A stretch of 64,000 nt of DNA from Galeopsis tetrahit (lineage: Eukaryota; Streptophyta; Magnoliopsida; Lamiales; Lamiaceae), in assembly GCA_963675135.1 (NCBI GenBank), contig OY776130.1, positions 20,204,001-20,268,000 on the forward strand, read 5' to 3'. The translations under genes and the position numbers were made by a program. The notes beneath the pieces are model-generated. The model had not been told where the DNA came from. It ran no database searches and was given only the letters and a program-made list of their open reading frames with translations. Position 1 is the first letter of the stretch. Each line of letters opens with the position of its first letter. Below, one piece after another: positions 1 through 10,876 of the stretch.

Positions 1-245
1 GGACCGACAGCGGAGACCGGTGGAGAAAGGGAGGAGCAACTCTCTAGAGAGAGAAGCTCTCCATTCTCTCTAAAACCGGCCTATCCATTGATGGTAGATC
101 ATTTACCGGATATTCAACAACTATAAATGCGCACAAGGGTATAATATTCAGAAAAGAAAAAAAAAGAAAAAAAAAATTGGGAAGCTTTGTATCTGTGGGA
201 TGCATTGTCAGAATTTCCATGTATACATCTTCAGTGGAAAATGGT

Positions 246-663
246 GAATAAAGATTTTGTATTAACAAAGAAAAACACTTAAAGCCATAAATTCACGTGT
301 CAGGGCTGACGCAAAAAGCCAACTCCCCAGAAACAGAATCAGTCCAAACCATAAGATCTGGCCCCCTGAAGACCTTGATGGACAAGATGTCCTTGATAAT
401 CTCAGTAAACATCAACACAAAGCACTCTTCAAAGTGCCAACAGTCGTCGAAGAAGAAATCCCCAACAGTGGCTCGCAAAGTAGACGCAAAGTATCTAGGT
501 AGCCCTATCCTCTCCGAAATAACGTAACCCAACCAGTTGTCGTGCCAGAAGCTAACCCGGGAGTGAAGACCCACAATCCAACGAGCGCCCTTCAGAAGGT
601 GGGGGAAATGCTGCCTAAAACCCGAACCAATAGAGGAAACCAGTCCATAAGTACAAGGACGTC
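246..663 (-). mobile_element. 5'-truncated L1-type LINE with 20-bp target-site duplication
   Basis: Minus-strand translation gives the zinc-binding (zf-RVT-like) region that lies downstream of plant LINE reverse transcriptases, with GARWIVGLHSRVSFWHDNWL and GPDLMVWTDS. Only about 418 bp survive, typical of incomplete reverse transcription. The flanks carry a 20-bp direct repeat, CATCTTCAGTGGAAAATGGT at 226-245 and 664-683, with one mismatch. The repeated sequence is myosin exon sequence (PFSTED), so the insertion hit the last coding exon. The 3' end is AT-rich without a long poly-A. The LINE frame is continuous with the myosin frame at the upstream junction. Confidence 0.88.
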
Positions 664-2394
664 CATCTTCAGTGAAAAATGGTATGCTACAAGAAAAGAA
701 AGATCAGAGATAGAAAAAAGTAGATTAGATAGCTAAATAGAAAATAGGATAATTACATCTATCGTCCGAAATAGTTGATTCCTTCGGTCAACTAATGGTG
801 AGAGTAAAAATATAATTTTAGGATCGAATTTGATAGTAGTGAAAGAGGGGGACAAAAACTGGAAAAAAGTAAAACTTAGGGGCAAAAATGTTATTATCCA
901 AATATAAACATAACAGCAAAGCTTTTGCAACTCTACCAGAAATTGTTGTCAATATAAAATCAACTGAATAAGCAAATAACATTTCGAAGTTTACTGAATA
1001 AGAAAATATATGATTCACAATTACGACTTTGCTATGTTAATCACATTATACAAGTATACACAATAGTATATTTACCTGAGGTCATTGTCCAGTATGAACG
1101 AATTTGAAGAAGACAGATTCTGTGAATCCTTAAGTACTATCTCCATCATCCGAGACACCACCTGCTAAAACCAGAAAGAAAAATTACAATGTTGACACAT
1201 AAACGTTAAGACTAATCACATAACAACAAATTCTCTTACGCTCATCATCCCAATACATTATGCTTATTCGATAGATTTTCCTCATAGGCAATTCAATGAA
1301 AGCAGGTTTTTTATAAGCAGCAATTGCTTTTTAATATTTTGGAACTTCATTAGCATAAAATCCCAATCTTCATTGCTTTTAATATTCCACCAAAGGAACA
1401 TATGGATCCATAACAAAAGGGCCGCCATTTTGAAAGTACAAGCGGAGGCAGCCAGCACAACTCAGTATTGAATTGATACAAAGAAAAACATAGATATTCA
1501 AATCACTTGCCTCGTCTGGCACACTCTTAGTGCCATACTTATCATCCCAGTACATGGTGCTTATTCGATTGATTTGCCTCATAGTCAGTTTCTGCCAAGA
1601 TCATTAAATGGAAGAAGAGATCAGAAAAAGACCTGCATATCAAGAATAAAGAGAAGAACGAAAGTGCACAATAGTATATATGATTAAATTATTTCAGTCA
1701 TACCGGACAGAGATCCTGTCTTATATCTTCTAAAGATATCTTCCTCTTTCCATGAATTACCTATTCAATAAAAGTTAAGTCAGTACAAATTTTTAAAGAT
1801 CAAAATCACCAAAAATAAATCAGAACAATGTAAAGTACCAACAATCCAACAGCTTGTCTAATGTAATTAGGCTCATGCCAGGAAGTTCCAGCAAACTGAC
1901 ATACAACAATTAATCAGACTAGGAAAGGTTAAAGTTCTGTTTGCCCTAGAGATTGAAATAAAGAAAATAATCGAGAATATTTTCCCTGGTAATGGATATA
2001 TTTCTTTCTTCAAATTATCCCTGATCAAACTAAATATTTTCCCTACACAAGTACACAGTCGCTGTTCAAATAATAGAGCTGGATATTTAGCTTCAGTATG
2101 GGATAAACTGTTCCAGACCATGATATTTGACAGAAGACTCTGGAACCTATGAAGCAAAACTAAGGCATTTATGTTAATTTCAAAGTAATTTTCAAGGATA
2201 CATTAATATTTTTTGTACATAATAAAGCATATGCTAGATGGCACATATGTTTCATATATATAGGGTGTACTATTTAAATTCCTTACTCTCCACTATCAAG
2301 GAAATCTCAACATGTTCTGCCTCTTTCCATTGGATTTTAGGAGTTAGGACGAACATTCCCCTGTTTACCAGTAAAACTAATTACATTACATTTA

Positions 2395-2975
2395 GAGCTG
2401 TCAAAACAGGCCGGAGGGGAGGGGGCGGGCCGGCCCATTTGCTAGGCAGGCTGCAAAACCTCAAACCAACCCACAAAGGGACGGGCCGCGGGTTTCGGCG
2501 GGACAACCCGAGTTTTATTTTTAAAATATTTATTAAATTCATTATCTTCATTTCCAATATTCAAAGTCTCTTAATATTTATCTCTTATTGCACGCTCACT
2601 ATTAAATTTATTATCCTAACTAACTGGAAGGTCGACGTCTAAAGTTGGAACTGAAACAAGCGACACGAGCAGCGCAGGTTTGTAATGCGAGACAGAGACT
2701 TGTTGTGCTTGACTGTTTTTTGCTTCTATATTATGGTTGTGAATTGGGATGCAGTGGCTAGATTCTGAGTTGTTGAATAAGTCTCAAAGATGTGACTAGC
2801 TTGTTATTTTTCTATAATATTAAATTAATCATAATAATATTAAAAAATTTCTATTTAAAAAAAAAGGCGAGCTGGCGGGCTGGGCCATCCTATACCCGCC
2901 AAAACCCGCGGACCAAACAGGGCGGTCCGTGTAGGCCCGCCTCTTAGGGCTTGCCCAACGGGCTCAGCCAATTTT
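2395..2975. mobile_element. GC-ended hAT-like non-autonomous element inside a myosin intron
   Basis: The left end starts AGAGCTGTCAAAACAGGCCGG-like and is rich in GGGC/GGCC, and the right part (about 2870-2975) is again rich in CCGCC and GGGC. The centre is AT-rich. This resembles the 31880-32857 element, whose ends read TAGAGCTGGCAA. The right terminus is not sharp and no 8-bp duplication could be fixed, so the boundaries are approximate. The intron flanking it belongs to the decayed myosin gene. The open frame at 2238-2642 looks like a by-product of composition. Confidence 0.45.
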
Positions 2976-3638
2976 TTGGAAGAAACTAGAAAGATCTTTT
3001 ATAGAAGAGAATCAGGCAATTGCAACATTGTTTAATTCTAAAGGGACTCCTAGTAAGTTCAGGCATGCTCTAATCTGAATATAGTATGAACTGGTCTGGG
3101 TTTGCTTCTATGAGTCTAAGGTAGCTGACTACAAATGGGAAAGTTATTGTGATTTCACTTACTCGATTTTAGCATACAACAGTAAAAATAAAACAAATAG
3201 GACAGGAAATTATCCAAGATATCTACACCTCATATGATAATATTATAGCAAGGAATGTTTATTGAATCCTTTCTTGACAAGTGAGTAACAAAGTGTTTAA
3301 TTTTGTTTCTCTTTTTCCCTTTTGCATCTTAACGTATTTTGGGAGATTGTCATGAGGCTGAGTGTGAATCAAGTGCATGAATAATCTTATACTGAGTCAA
3401 TGCAAGCCAAAAGATGCCTTACTTGCGCAAGTCTTGCATTCAGCCCCGTTGAACCTGCGGAACCAGCAGTCAAGAACCCATTGGACCTCAGGTTTTTTTG
3501 GAGAAGACATAATAGTGCAGAAGTGTTGGACAGCCAGTAAGGCAGAGTAACATTCACATCGCCCTCCTGAAACCACAAGATCAAATAACTATCACACATA
3601 CAACCTCAGTATAACAACCATAGACTATAATAGTTGTT

Positions 3639-3757
3639 TTTTTTTTTTTTTGATGGAAGTTAAATACCCATCCCTTTTTTCCCTCCCCATGACTCGAACC
3701 CAGGACCTAAGGCCTAGGTAGTGGTGCTCTAACCACTTGAGCTATCCCACTTTGTCT
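3639..3757 (-). mobile_element. tRNA-derived SINE with 17-bp target-site duplication
   Basis: Read on the minus strand, it starts near GTGGGATAGCTCAAGTGG (box A), continues to GGGTTCGAGTC (box B, about 3690-3702), and ends in a poly-A run (about 15 T on the plus strand). A perfect 17-bp direct repeat, AGACTATAATAGTTGTT, flanks it at 3622-3638 and 3758-3774. Internal pol III boxes, poly-A and this duplication define a SINE. It lies in an intron of the myosin-like gene. Confidence 0.93.
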
Positions 3758-4609
3758 AGACTATAATAGTTGTTAATATCATAGATGAAACTTCATTTGC
3801 ATTAGATTCACTTTTCAATAAAAATCAGGAAATAATTTTTGCACGGACACACGAAATCATGCTGTAAATTTTACAATATAAATGAAAAAGTAACCTTCAA
3901 TACATAATTGATGTTGTCTATAATGAGATAAAAAATAGCAGTCCTCTCAGATTCAAATGCATGCCATCGGTTTGCCAATAACAAGAAACTATCAGACTTC
4001 AATAAATGATGGAAGGTGCTAGAGAACTGCTTACATTAAGGAAAGGTTTAACAAATTCCGTCTGGTTGCTCATTGGAGATACATTCAATGTCTTCTGGCG
4101 AAAGACATGATTTTCATCCTCAAGGTTTGACATTTTCTCTTCCATACTGACACAAAAGTTTAAGATTAGTCACAATAAAGCATCTGCAAATATCCAGTCA
4201 ACACAACTATATTGAATGGCACTCTGCCCTCCAAGTGTTGTTTATATCTTTTTTGATTTCCTCAGCGGTTTAAGGGCGTAAATTGTAGCATGTTATAAAA
4301 TTTATTTTGGGCAGGAAAGCTGTTGAATGTTTGCAGGTATAACAAAACTTTAAAAAATACCTTTGCCAATTCTGTTGGAGTTGCAAACACGTTTGTTCAA
4401 ATTCCTGCAACTTTGCGACTGTACTACTTGCATGTTCTTTAACTTGGGCAAGTTCAGACTCTAGCATCGTGTTCTTCTCTGCTAAAGCAGTATGTGAACT
4501 CTGCAAATGTAATATTAGTCGTTGCTGTTCTTGTTTCTTTAGTACCTTTGGTGATTCCTATCCCCGTCATGTTCCTTGGATTATTTACAAGTGGTAAAAT
4601 TGACCTTAC

Positions 4610-5458
4610 TTCTAAACTAGACAATGCATCTACCTTCTCCTGCAACAAATCAAGGGTCATACCTCAAATCTTTTAACCAGGCCTTCATAATTTTCCTCCA
4701 ATTCCCTTAGCTTCTCAGCCATCTCATTGTTTCTCAAATCCTTCTGAAAGGCAATAATACAACATCATCTGGCCAACTTAGGTTTGCCAATCATTATCAA
4801 AGTACAGTAGACAACAGTCTGAAATAATAAGAAGCCGAAAAGGCCAGCACAAAAATAGAATTGGCAAAAGAAGGGCCTAGAGTCCACCAAGTCATTGTTG
4901 TGCACTTTAGCATTTTAAAGCACTTACATACCATTCAATATTTTATAATGGCCAGTGTGTTATATCAGTACAACCATGACCAAAATTGAAAGATTAAATG
5001 GAACATTACAGATTTCAAACTCTTGTTTACTATGCTGCTCTTTAAAGATTGAATGCTGATATATATCTTTTAGATTAGATAATGCAACTTCAGTCCCCTG
5101 CAACAGAGTTCATTCACCTAATTGATCTTTCTGCTGGAAAATATATATGATATCTGAGTTAGGAAAGAAGAAAGGTATATATGCTATCAAGGGGTTGTAC
5201 CTTATGTTTTTCAACGAGTCCCCTATAATTTTCCTCTGCTTCCCTTAGCTTCTCAGCCATTTCATTGTTTCTCAAATCCCACTGAGAGGCAACAATATGA
5301 ATAGCATGTTCGAGAAAACAATGGTAGTCCTGTTTTTCCACAGCAACGCAGAAGGGGCATCTAACTTCACTAATGTTAGATCCTTCATCTCCCATCTCTT
5401 CGTCTTCACTCATCCTTAAATCACTGAAGTTAGGGCCTATATCTAAACCACCTCCCAT
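4610..5458 (-). CDS. 5' exons of chimeric gene: zf-XS-like zinc finger plus coiled coil
   Basis: The first coding exon, 5458-5201 (86 codons), begins with an ATG placed directly after a TTTCAG acceptor. It encodes MGGGLDIGPNFSDLRMSEDE, then CPFCVAVEKQDYHCFLEHA, which matches the zinc-finger pattern of plant zf-XS proteins (SGS3/FDM family of RNA-directed silencing factors), then the helix NNEMAEKLREAEENYRGLVE. Exon 4743-4663 (27 codons) repeats that helix as NNEMAEKLRELEENYEGLVK, so this exon is a duplicate. Exon 4639-4610 adds EKVDALSSLE. All are phase 0 and run in frame into the myosin-tail exon at 4500. An 88-bp segment at 5097-5010 looks exonic but would break the frame. A complete protein of this type is not known to me; the downstream part is broken, so the gene is probably non-functional or makes a short protein. 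Confidence 0.6.
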
Positions 5459-5808
5459 CTGAAAGACTACACCACAAAATGCACAAAAGGGAAAGAAAAA
5501 AAACATTAATTAAGTGTGGCTATATGAACTGATAGAATCAAAATTAAATAAGGGTGAAAGAAATTACAAGATTCTCTCCACCACTCCCACCCCCGGCCCG
5601 AACAACGCACATTAATGTTTGTGAATTTACCACAAGACATTACAAGTTAATTTTCATGCCCGACTCAATACTACTAATTTGGTAACAAAATAAAAAAGAC
5701 ACGCCCACAGAGAACAGCATCAACACTTCTCAATTCGACTGATTATTTTCAGTTTTATTTGCTAAAAAATAGTACGAAGAGAAAGAAGAAGCATTATCAT
5801 TTTCTCAC

Positions 5809-5880
5809 CTTAAGGAAGAATTTCTGTTTCGCCGGAGAAAATCACCGAGAACTTGTCACCGGTTGCGGAGCAGGCAAGTT
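5809..5880 (-). promoter_or_regulatory. Putative 5' UTR exon of the zf-XS/myosin chimera
   Basis: On the minus strand a purine-rich leader ending CTTCCTTAAG is followed by a GTGAGAAAAT donor at 5808-5807. Joining it to the TTTCAG acceptor at 5459 places the ATG at the first base of the next exon. A UTR intron is common in plant genes. The upstream edge is a guess. Confidence 0.4.
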
Positions 5881-6047
5881 AATTAAAATTGTTATATGAC
5901 ATTTATCAGGGATTTGGAGAAGACGAAGTAATGTAGGTCGAACCATACACGGTTTTCATTTAAAACTTGGAACTCCTATTCCCGGGTTGCTTAAAATTTT
6001 GAAAGAAAAAAAAAATTGTTTCTAGTATTTTTTATCGTACCGATATC

Positions 6048-6920
6048 AACACCCCAAAACATATTATACACACCCCCGTCATTTTAAAAATAAAAATAGA
6101 TAATTAAAAAATAACTAAATAATCCTTATATAAAATTAAAGATAATTTATTAAAAAAAATGTAATTAAAATCTGAAAAGTATTTTAATAGATTAATAAAA
6201 TCTTAAAAATAATTAATTTAAATAAATCAAATATTTTTAAAAAAGAAAAAAATAAATTATTTAAATAAAAAATTCAAAAATAAATTATAAATAAATAAAT
6301 TCGTAATTTTTTTAATAAATGGTAAAAAAATAATTAATTAAAATTAAGAATTCGAATAATGATAAATAAAATCTAAAAAATTAAAAATCACCTAAATCTT
6401 AAGAATTAATTATAAATATTCAAAATATAATTGATTTAATTATTTTTTAAAATTTAGTCGAAATTTTTAAATTTTATTTAACTTTATTTTATTTTTAAAG
6501 ATTTTATTTTTTAATTTAATATTGAATTGATTTTTCTTTATTATTTTATTTAATTTAAAAAAATTGTTAACCCTTAATTTTTATTTGATTTGATTTAGAT
6601 TTAATTATTATTTTTTCCATTTTTATTTTATTTTCTTAATTTTTTTATTGATTGTTCCTTTTTTAAATGATTTTTAAAATTTAGCTGATTTTTTAAATAT
6701 TTTTAAAGTTTACACGTAATTTTATTGTATTATTGATTTTTTTTGTTAATTAAATTTTAAATTTTATATCTTTTTAAAGATTTAATTAATTTTTATTAGT
6801 TAGAAGAGTTCAAGGGTAAATAGGAAGTAATTGGGGTGTGTATAGTAATAAAAATTGAATTTTAAATTTTACTGGGTTATGTTTAATATTTGGGGTGTGT
6901 ATAACATTTTATGGGGTGTT
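6048..6920. mobile_element. Foldback/MITE-like element with about 30-bp inverted ends
   Basis: The left end AACACCCCAAAACATATTAT is an imperfect inverted copy of the right end, which reads GTATAACATTTTATGGGGTG followed by TT. The interior has no open frame. Its left half is A-rich and the right half T-rich, switching near 6430, as expected for a degenerate long inverted repeat. No target duplication could be fixed. Confidence 0.6.
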
Positions 6921-7427
6921 ATTAGCCTCACCCTTTTGTCCTCGTACATGTAGTCAAAGTGTCGTAGGTGTGGTAATGACTACTATACATTTATATTTTT
7001 ATATTTAATTTAATTAATTAAAATATATAATTATAAATTTACATTTTTATCTTTATACCATAAATATATTTTACTATATTTATTAATATAATTAAAATAT
7101 ATAATTTTAAAATTACCTATTTACCTTTATATTATTAATAAAATTAATAACAAAAAAACAAATCAAATTAAACCAATTTATTAACAAAAAAACAAATCAA
7201 ATTAAATCAAAAAAGAAATCAGATTAACTTAAACCTAAAACAATGACTACATCATTCCTTGCGTTTTCTGTTCCCTGCAACCCCGCGCTGCCGTACCTCC
7301 GCTGCCTCTCCTGTCAGCATTATTAATTTGTAAGTCTTGTTAAACAGAGTAGGGATGCATGTTATGTAAGCTATCAAGCTAAACTATTTCGTTATGCTTC
7401 GTAAGTTATCGAGTTGAGTTTGAGTTT
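6921..7427. other. Intergenic AT-rich stretch, no gene seen
   Basis: Contains short AT-rich duplications (for example AACAAATCAAATTAAA twice near 7150-7205). From about 7365 it becomes homologous to 21027 onward, the start of the segmental duplication shared by lipase copies 1 and 2. Confidence 0.6.
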
Positions 7428-8821
7428 TGTTGGTCCCCGAAAAACAAGACGAGTCGAGTATGTATGATGGTTGTTGATGGTGTGAAAAATAAACTAACTC
7501 TTCAAAGTAACTAGTCTACTGATTTCACTAGGGGCCTAGGACTAGTTAGTCGGCTGATTAATTACCTATCGGAGTTAAGTGCAGAATTTCGTAGTGTGCC
7601 CATAAAGATTATACTCGTCTAATTCTTAAATAAAGTTTGTAAAACAGTTTATGCACAAATATATATGAAATGACTTGAAAATAAAGTGCAGGTAATGTAA
7701 ATAACACAGTAATTTATAGTGGTTCGGATATACGTTCCTACGTTCACTCTCACGTTCCAAACGTGATATTAATCCCTTTAATTTCCCGAAAATTGACAGG
7801 GGCTTGTCCTTTATAGTCCCAAGAGAAGGACTTTGAGATCTGAGTAGTTCCAAACTACTACGGTCTCCACAAGTGATTTGAGAGCACTTGCACTCCACAA
7901 GTGAGTTGAGAGCACTTGCACTCTTTACATTGATGAACACTCAACTTGGCTTCTAGGGTTTTATGGTAGAAGGTGGGTTTCGTGTATATGAACTAGATGA
8001 GAATTTCCCTTACCATCTGTTTTAGCCTCATGCTAGGATTGGGAAATTCTCTCTAAGCTATGGATATATTTGAGTGGCTAAACTGGCTTAGATGTTATGA
8101 GTTCACTCACTGGGGATGAAGTGATGCGTGTTGAATCTTCATGAACGATCTTCTTGAGCTCTTCTTATTTCTGGACTTTAAGAACTTTGCTCGACCTCTG
8201 CATCTCACACCTCTTCACACTCCCAATGATGTATGAATTGAACTCATTTATATAGTGTTGATGTTTGAATGTTACTGTTGGATGATAGCAATCAAATCTC
8301 CACTAATTCAGGAATTGGCAATCTCTTGATTTGATATGATTGAATGTTACCATTGTCATGTAATTTCAATCATATCTTTGACTTTCCTTTCTTGTGCACG
8401 TATCTTGTCAATCCTTGATTTCAGCTCTGATTGGTCTTCCCTTAATTGGATACTCATCTGATCTTTCTTTTAGACTTCTGCTGTCTTTTACTCAGCTGCT
8501 GTCTTTACTCAGTTGTCTTTTACTCAGCTTGTGTAAGATGACTTCTACTCAGCTGATGTAAAATGACTTCTACTCAGCTTATGTATACTCATCTTACTCT
8601 TACTCTTCTTATCCTATAAGATGAGTTTAACTCATCTTATCAGGAGACTTCTGGTCTTGGTCTTCTCTTCTCTTCTTGAGCATTGGGATGTCTTCTCTTC
8701 TTACTAGAGTCCTATTTATTACAAGATGTATAATAAAGTTGTATATATAATACAACTTATCCTATTACATGTTTGATTTGGTTTATCAAAACAAAACTAG
8801 GGATATATACATATCCCAACA
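7428..8821 (-). mobile_element. Solo LTR, 1394 bp, with 5-bp duplication
   Basis: The insert starts TGTTGGTCCCC and ends ATATCCCAACA, the TG...CA form of an LTR. The empty site is seen in the paralogous copy at about 21090-21103, where GGGTTTTTCAGGG is uninterrupted. Flanking 5-mers are AGTTT (7423-7427) and GGTTT (8822-8826); the paralogue supports GGTTT as original. No gag-pol lies inside, so this is a solo LTR left by LTR-LTR recombination. The interior has degenerate repeats of TTTTACTCAGCT and TGACTTCTACTCAGCT (8480-8640). Orientation minus is inferred from a TATA-like tract. Confidence 0.8.
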
Positions 8822-8830
8822 GGTTTTCAG

Positions 8831-9686
8831 GGAAGCTGTCGTCAAACTTCTGTCGCGCCTCTATGAGCAGAAAGGCGTGGATTGCACACACCTATTGACA
8901 TCTTTCACAGGTGATGCATCTCTTGATTACTTTAGTTTTGTGACATTCTTGAGAGACCAATTTAAATAACATGAATTAATCATAGTACTGATTGAGTATT
9001 CTGTCTGAATACAGGGAAAAATTGCTGCTTAAATTCTTCAATTGTCAATGTTTTTCTACAGCATTAGCCTCAATCAACTTCAACCAAGAACATGATTCAT
9101 ATAGCCCAGAGTAAGTGTTATAAATTACGCGTTTTCTTGGTAATAAATTGGACATGAAGTAGGATCGAGATTTGATTTTGCACCAGTAGTATTACAATAC
9201 CCTTCGGTAAATTGAGAAAAATGCCCCGTAACTTTGATGAAGAAATTTAAAGTTACAATTCATTTTCGTATAATTCAAAAGTTACAGGACATTTTCGCCA
9301 TTCATATGGGACAAAAAGTACAATTCGCTTTATAATCTGACTCATGTGATCTTCCTTTTGGCACAGTGATACGAGAAGGTACGATCAGGAAGCACGATTA
9401 TGAAGACAAGGAGGAGAACATAAAACACTACGGGACGCCTACTCCTCCGTCATATAACATGAATGGTATCCCAAACAATATTCCTCTATTTCTTGCTTAT
9501 GGAGGGGCAGATGCACTTTCCGTAACGGAAGATGTGAAACTTCTGCTCGAAAGCCTTCGTGATCATGAAGGAGATAAGCTAGTTGTTGAGTATCAAGAGG
9601 ACTGTGCTCATGGTGATTATGTAATGGGTGTTAATGCTAGAGAAGTTGTCTACGATCCTTTGATGTCCTTTTTTGGGCTACATTAA
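8831..9686 (+). pseudogene. Triacylglycerol/acid lipase, copy 1, 3' exons only
   Basis: Exons correspond to exons 7-9 of the intact paralogue at 25366: 8831-8910, 9015-9110 and 9367-9686. The last exon encodes GTPTPPSYNMNGIPNN and LAYGGADALSVTEDVK (catalytic Asp context) and CAHGDYVMG (catalytic His context), ending FFGLH-stop. Exon 8 has an in-frame TAG at 9065-9067 where copy 2 has GAG. Exons 1-6, including the GHSLG nucleophile, are absent; upstream sequence is the solo LTR. It is a segmental duplicate of copy 2 (21027 to about 22910), not an independent gene. Confidence 0.9.
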
Positions 9687-10530
9687 TGTGCACTGATATG
9701 AAATAATACGAGTATTTTGACACAAAGATTAAGAAATATGAAATATGATTGATAGATGGAATAATATAATTATTTTGGCTTCTAGGATGAGAAGTATACT
9801 CAACTCTAATATCTTAAATTGACATCATTTGATATTTAATATCTATATGTACATAAATTGGTGTATTTATCCTTAATAACAAAGTGTATATACAATGCTG
9901 ACACATGCAAGAATCCAAGAAATAGTATCTTACATTTATAGTGTTCATATTGAAAACTAGCTAGCAATGATAATGTTTCTAGGGGGCCATTTCATACAAT
10001 TGCTTTGGTTTTAAACGAAGCCTCCACAAATGGACAGTGAGATTTATTTTCTGAATTAGTCGATTCAAGAATCGAATATCGAGACACTAAAAAAAGCAAT
10101 GATAATGTTCCATTTGAAACTTTTCTATATTATAGTACACCATTAGAAAGGCAAGATTAACTTGTAAATATGTCAACATGACAGAAATATACCAGACAAA
10201 TTCATGGAAGAGGCGCGTCGGAGATAAGTTTGACCCGTCCCAGACCCGCCCCGTGGACCTTGCCATCGAATAATTCAAATTATTCGAAGGCGAATTATCT
10301 TCAAATAAATTATAAGATACAAATTATCTTTATTTTGACATCGAATAATTCAAATTATTCGAAGGCGAATTTTATAAAAATCAAGACCAATCTAGGTCTG
10401 CCTAATCGGATCCAAATCTGCCCCAAGTGTGTCGGATACACTCCACATCCGAATTTGAACACGTTCCATTGCCATCCTTATTTGATTTAATTAATTTTGA
10501 GCTCCTCACTACGGACGAACATAAAGTAGT
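9687..10530. repeat. Duplicated 3' flank of lipase copy 1 (matches 22081-22910)
   Basis: Nearly line-by-line identity with 22081-22910 ends just after CTCCTCACTAC. This copy has an extra repeat of a segment with arms CGAATAAT...ATTATTCG, present at about 10267 and 10343 but only once in the other copy. No gene is seen. Confidence 0.8.
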
Positions 10531-10780
10531 AAAATACAGCCACTAGGTAATGAGGTATAGCTACAAAGTAGTGACGCGCGTACCACCACTAAAATATTAA
10601 TAATAAAAAGTAGTGAAGTATAACCATTAATATGTAAGTTACATCCACAAAGTTTTGAAGTACAACCACTAGACCACTAGATAGTTGAGTAGTTTACCTA
10701 AGAAAGTAGTAAAATAAAACCACTAATATGGAAGGTACAAACACTAAGTACAATAATAAAATTGAAAAAGTTTACACATT
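10520..10780. repeat. Cluster of degenerate short repeats
   Basis: Variants of AAAGTAGTGAAGTA and AACCACTA recur about every 40-60 bp. There is no open frame. This could be a subterminal repeat block of a DNA transposon, but no ends were found. Confidence 0.4.
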
Positions 10781-10876
10781 ACAATAAAAAATTATTACCT
10801 CCATCAAAATAAGTTTTTCATTTCTTTTTTGGTGCAGGGTAAAAAAAAATAATAAATTAATATTAAATAAAGTATA

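Larger units (their letters stand above)
1..4500 (-). pseudogene. Class XI myosin tail (coiled coil plus DIL/cargo-binding region), decayed
   Basis: Exons readable on the minus strand are 4500-4361, 4146-4035, 3566-3423, 2146 to about 2000, 1895-1839, 1760-1704, 1591-1511, 1161-1076, and a last exon from 686 that is split by a LINE. Diagnostic stretches are LAEKNTMLESELAQ and EEKMSNLEDENHV (coiled coil), TLPYWLSNTSALLCLLQK, EAKYPALLFEQ, GTSWHEPNYIRQAVG, STMYWDDKYGTKSVPDE and PFSTEDVYM, in the order found in plant myosin XI globular tails. Such tails bind cargo for actin-based organelle transport. Splice phases agree across most exons. Lesions: about 110 residues missing before TLPYWL, about 100 missing before GTSWHE, a 2-bp deletion near 2110 giving an early TGA, the LINE insertion, and T-tract and indel damage near the C-terminus (about 110-160). 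The motor head is absent. It continues from the zf-XS exons at 4610-5458. A functional product is unlikely. Confidence 0.85.

Noticed and set aside
2238..2642. 134-codon open frame on the plus strand
   Set aside because: It runs across a GC-rich hAT-like end within a myosin intron and resembles no family.
3639..3757. tRNA gene
   Set aside because: Box A and B are present, but no cloverleaf is formed; the poly-A and 17-bp duplication mark a SINE.
5010..5097. Exon-like 88-bp segment between the zf-XS exons
   Set aside because: It has an acceptor and a donor-like site but its length breaks the frame, while skipping it keeps the frame; it may be a cryptic or lost exon.
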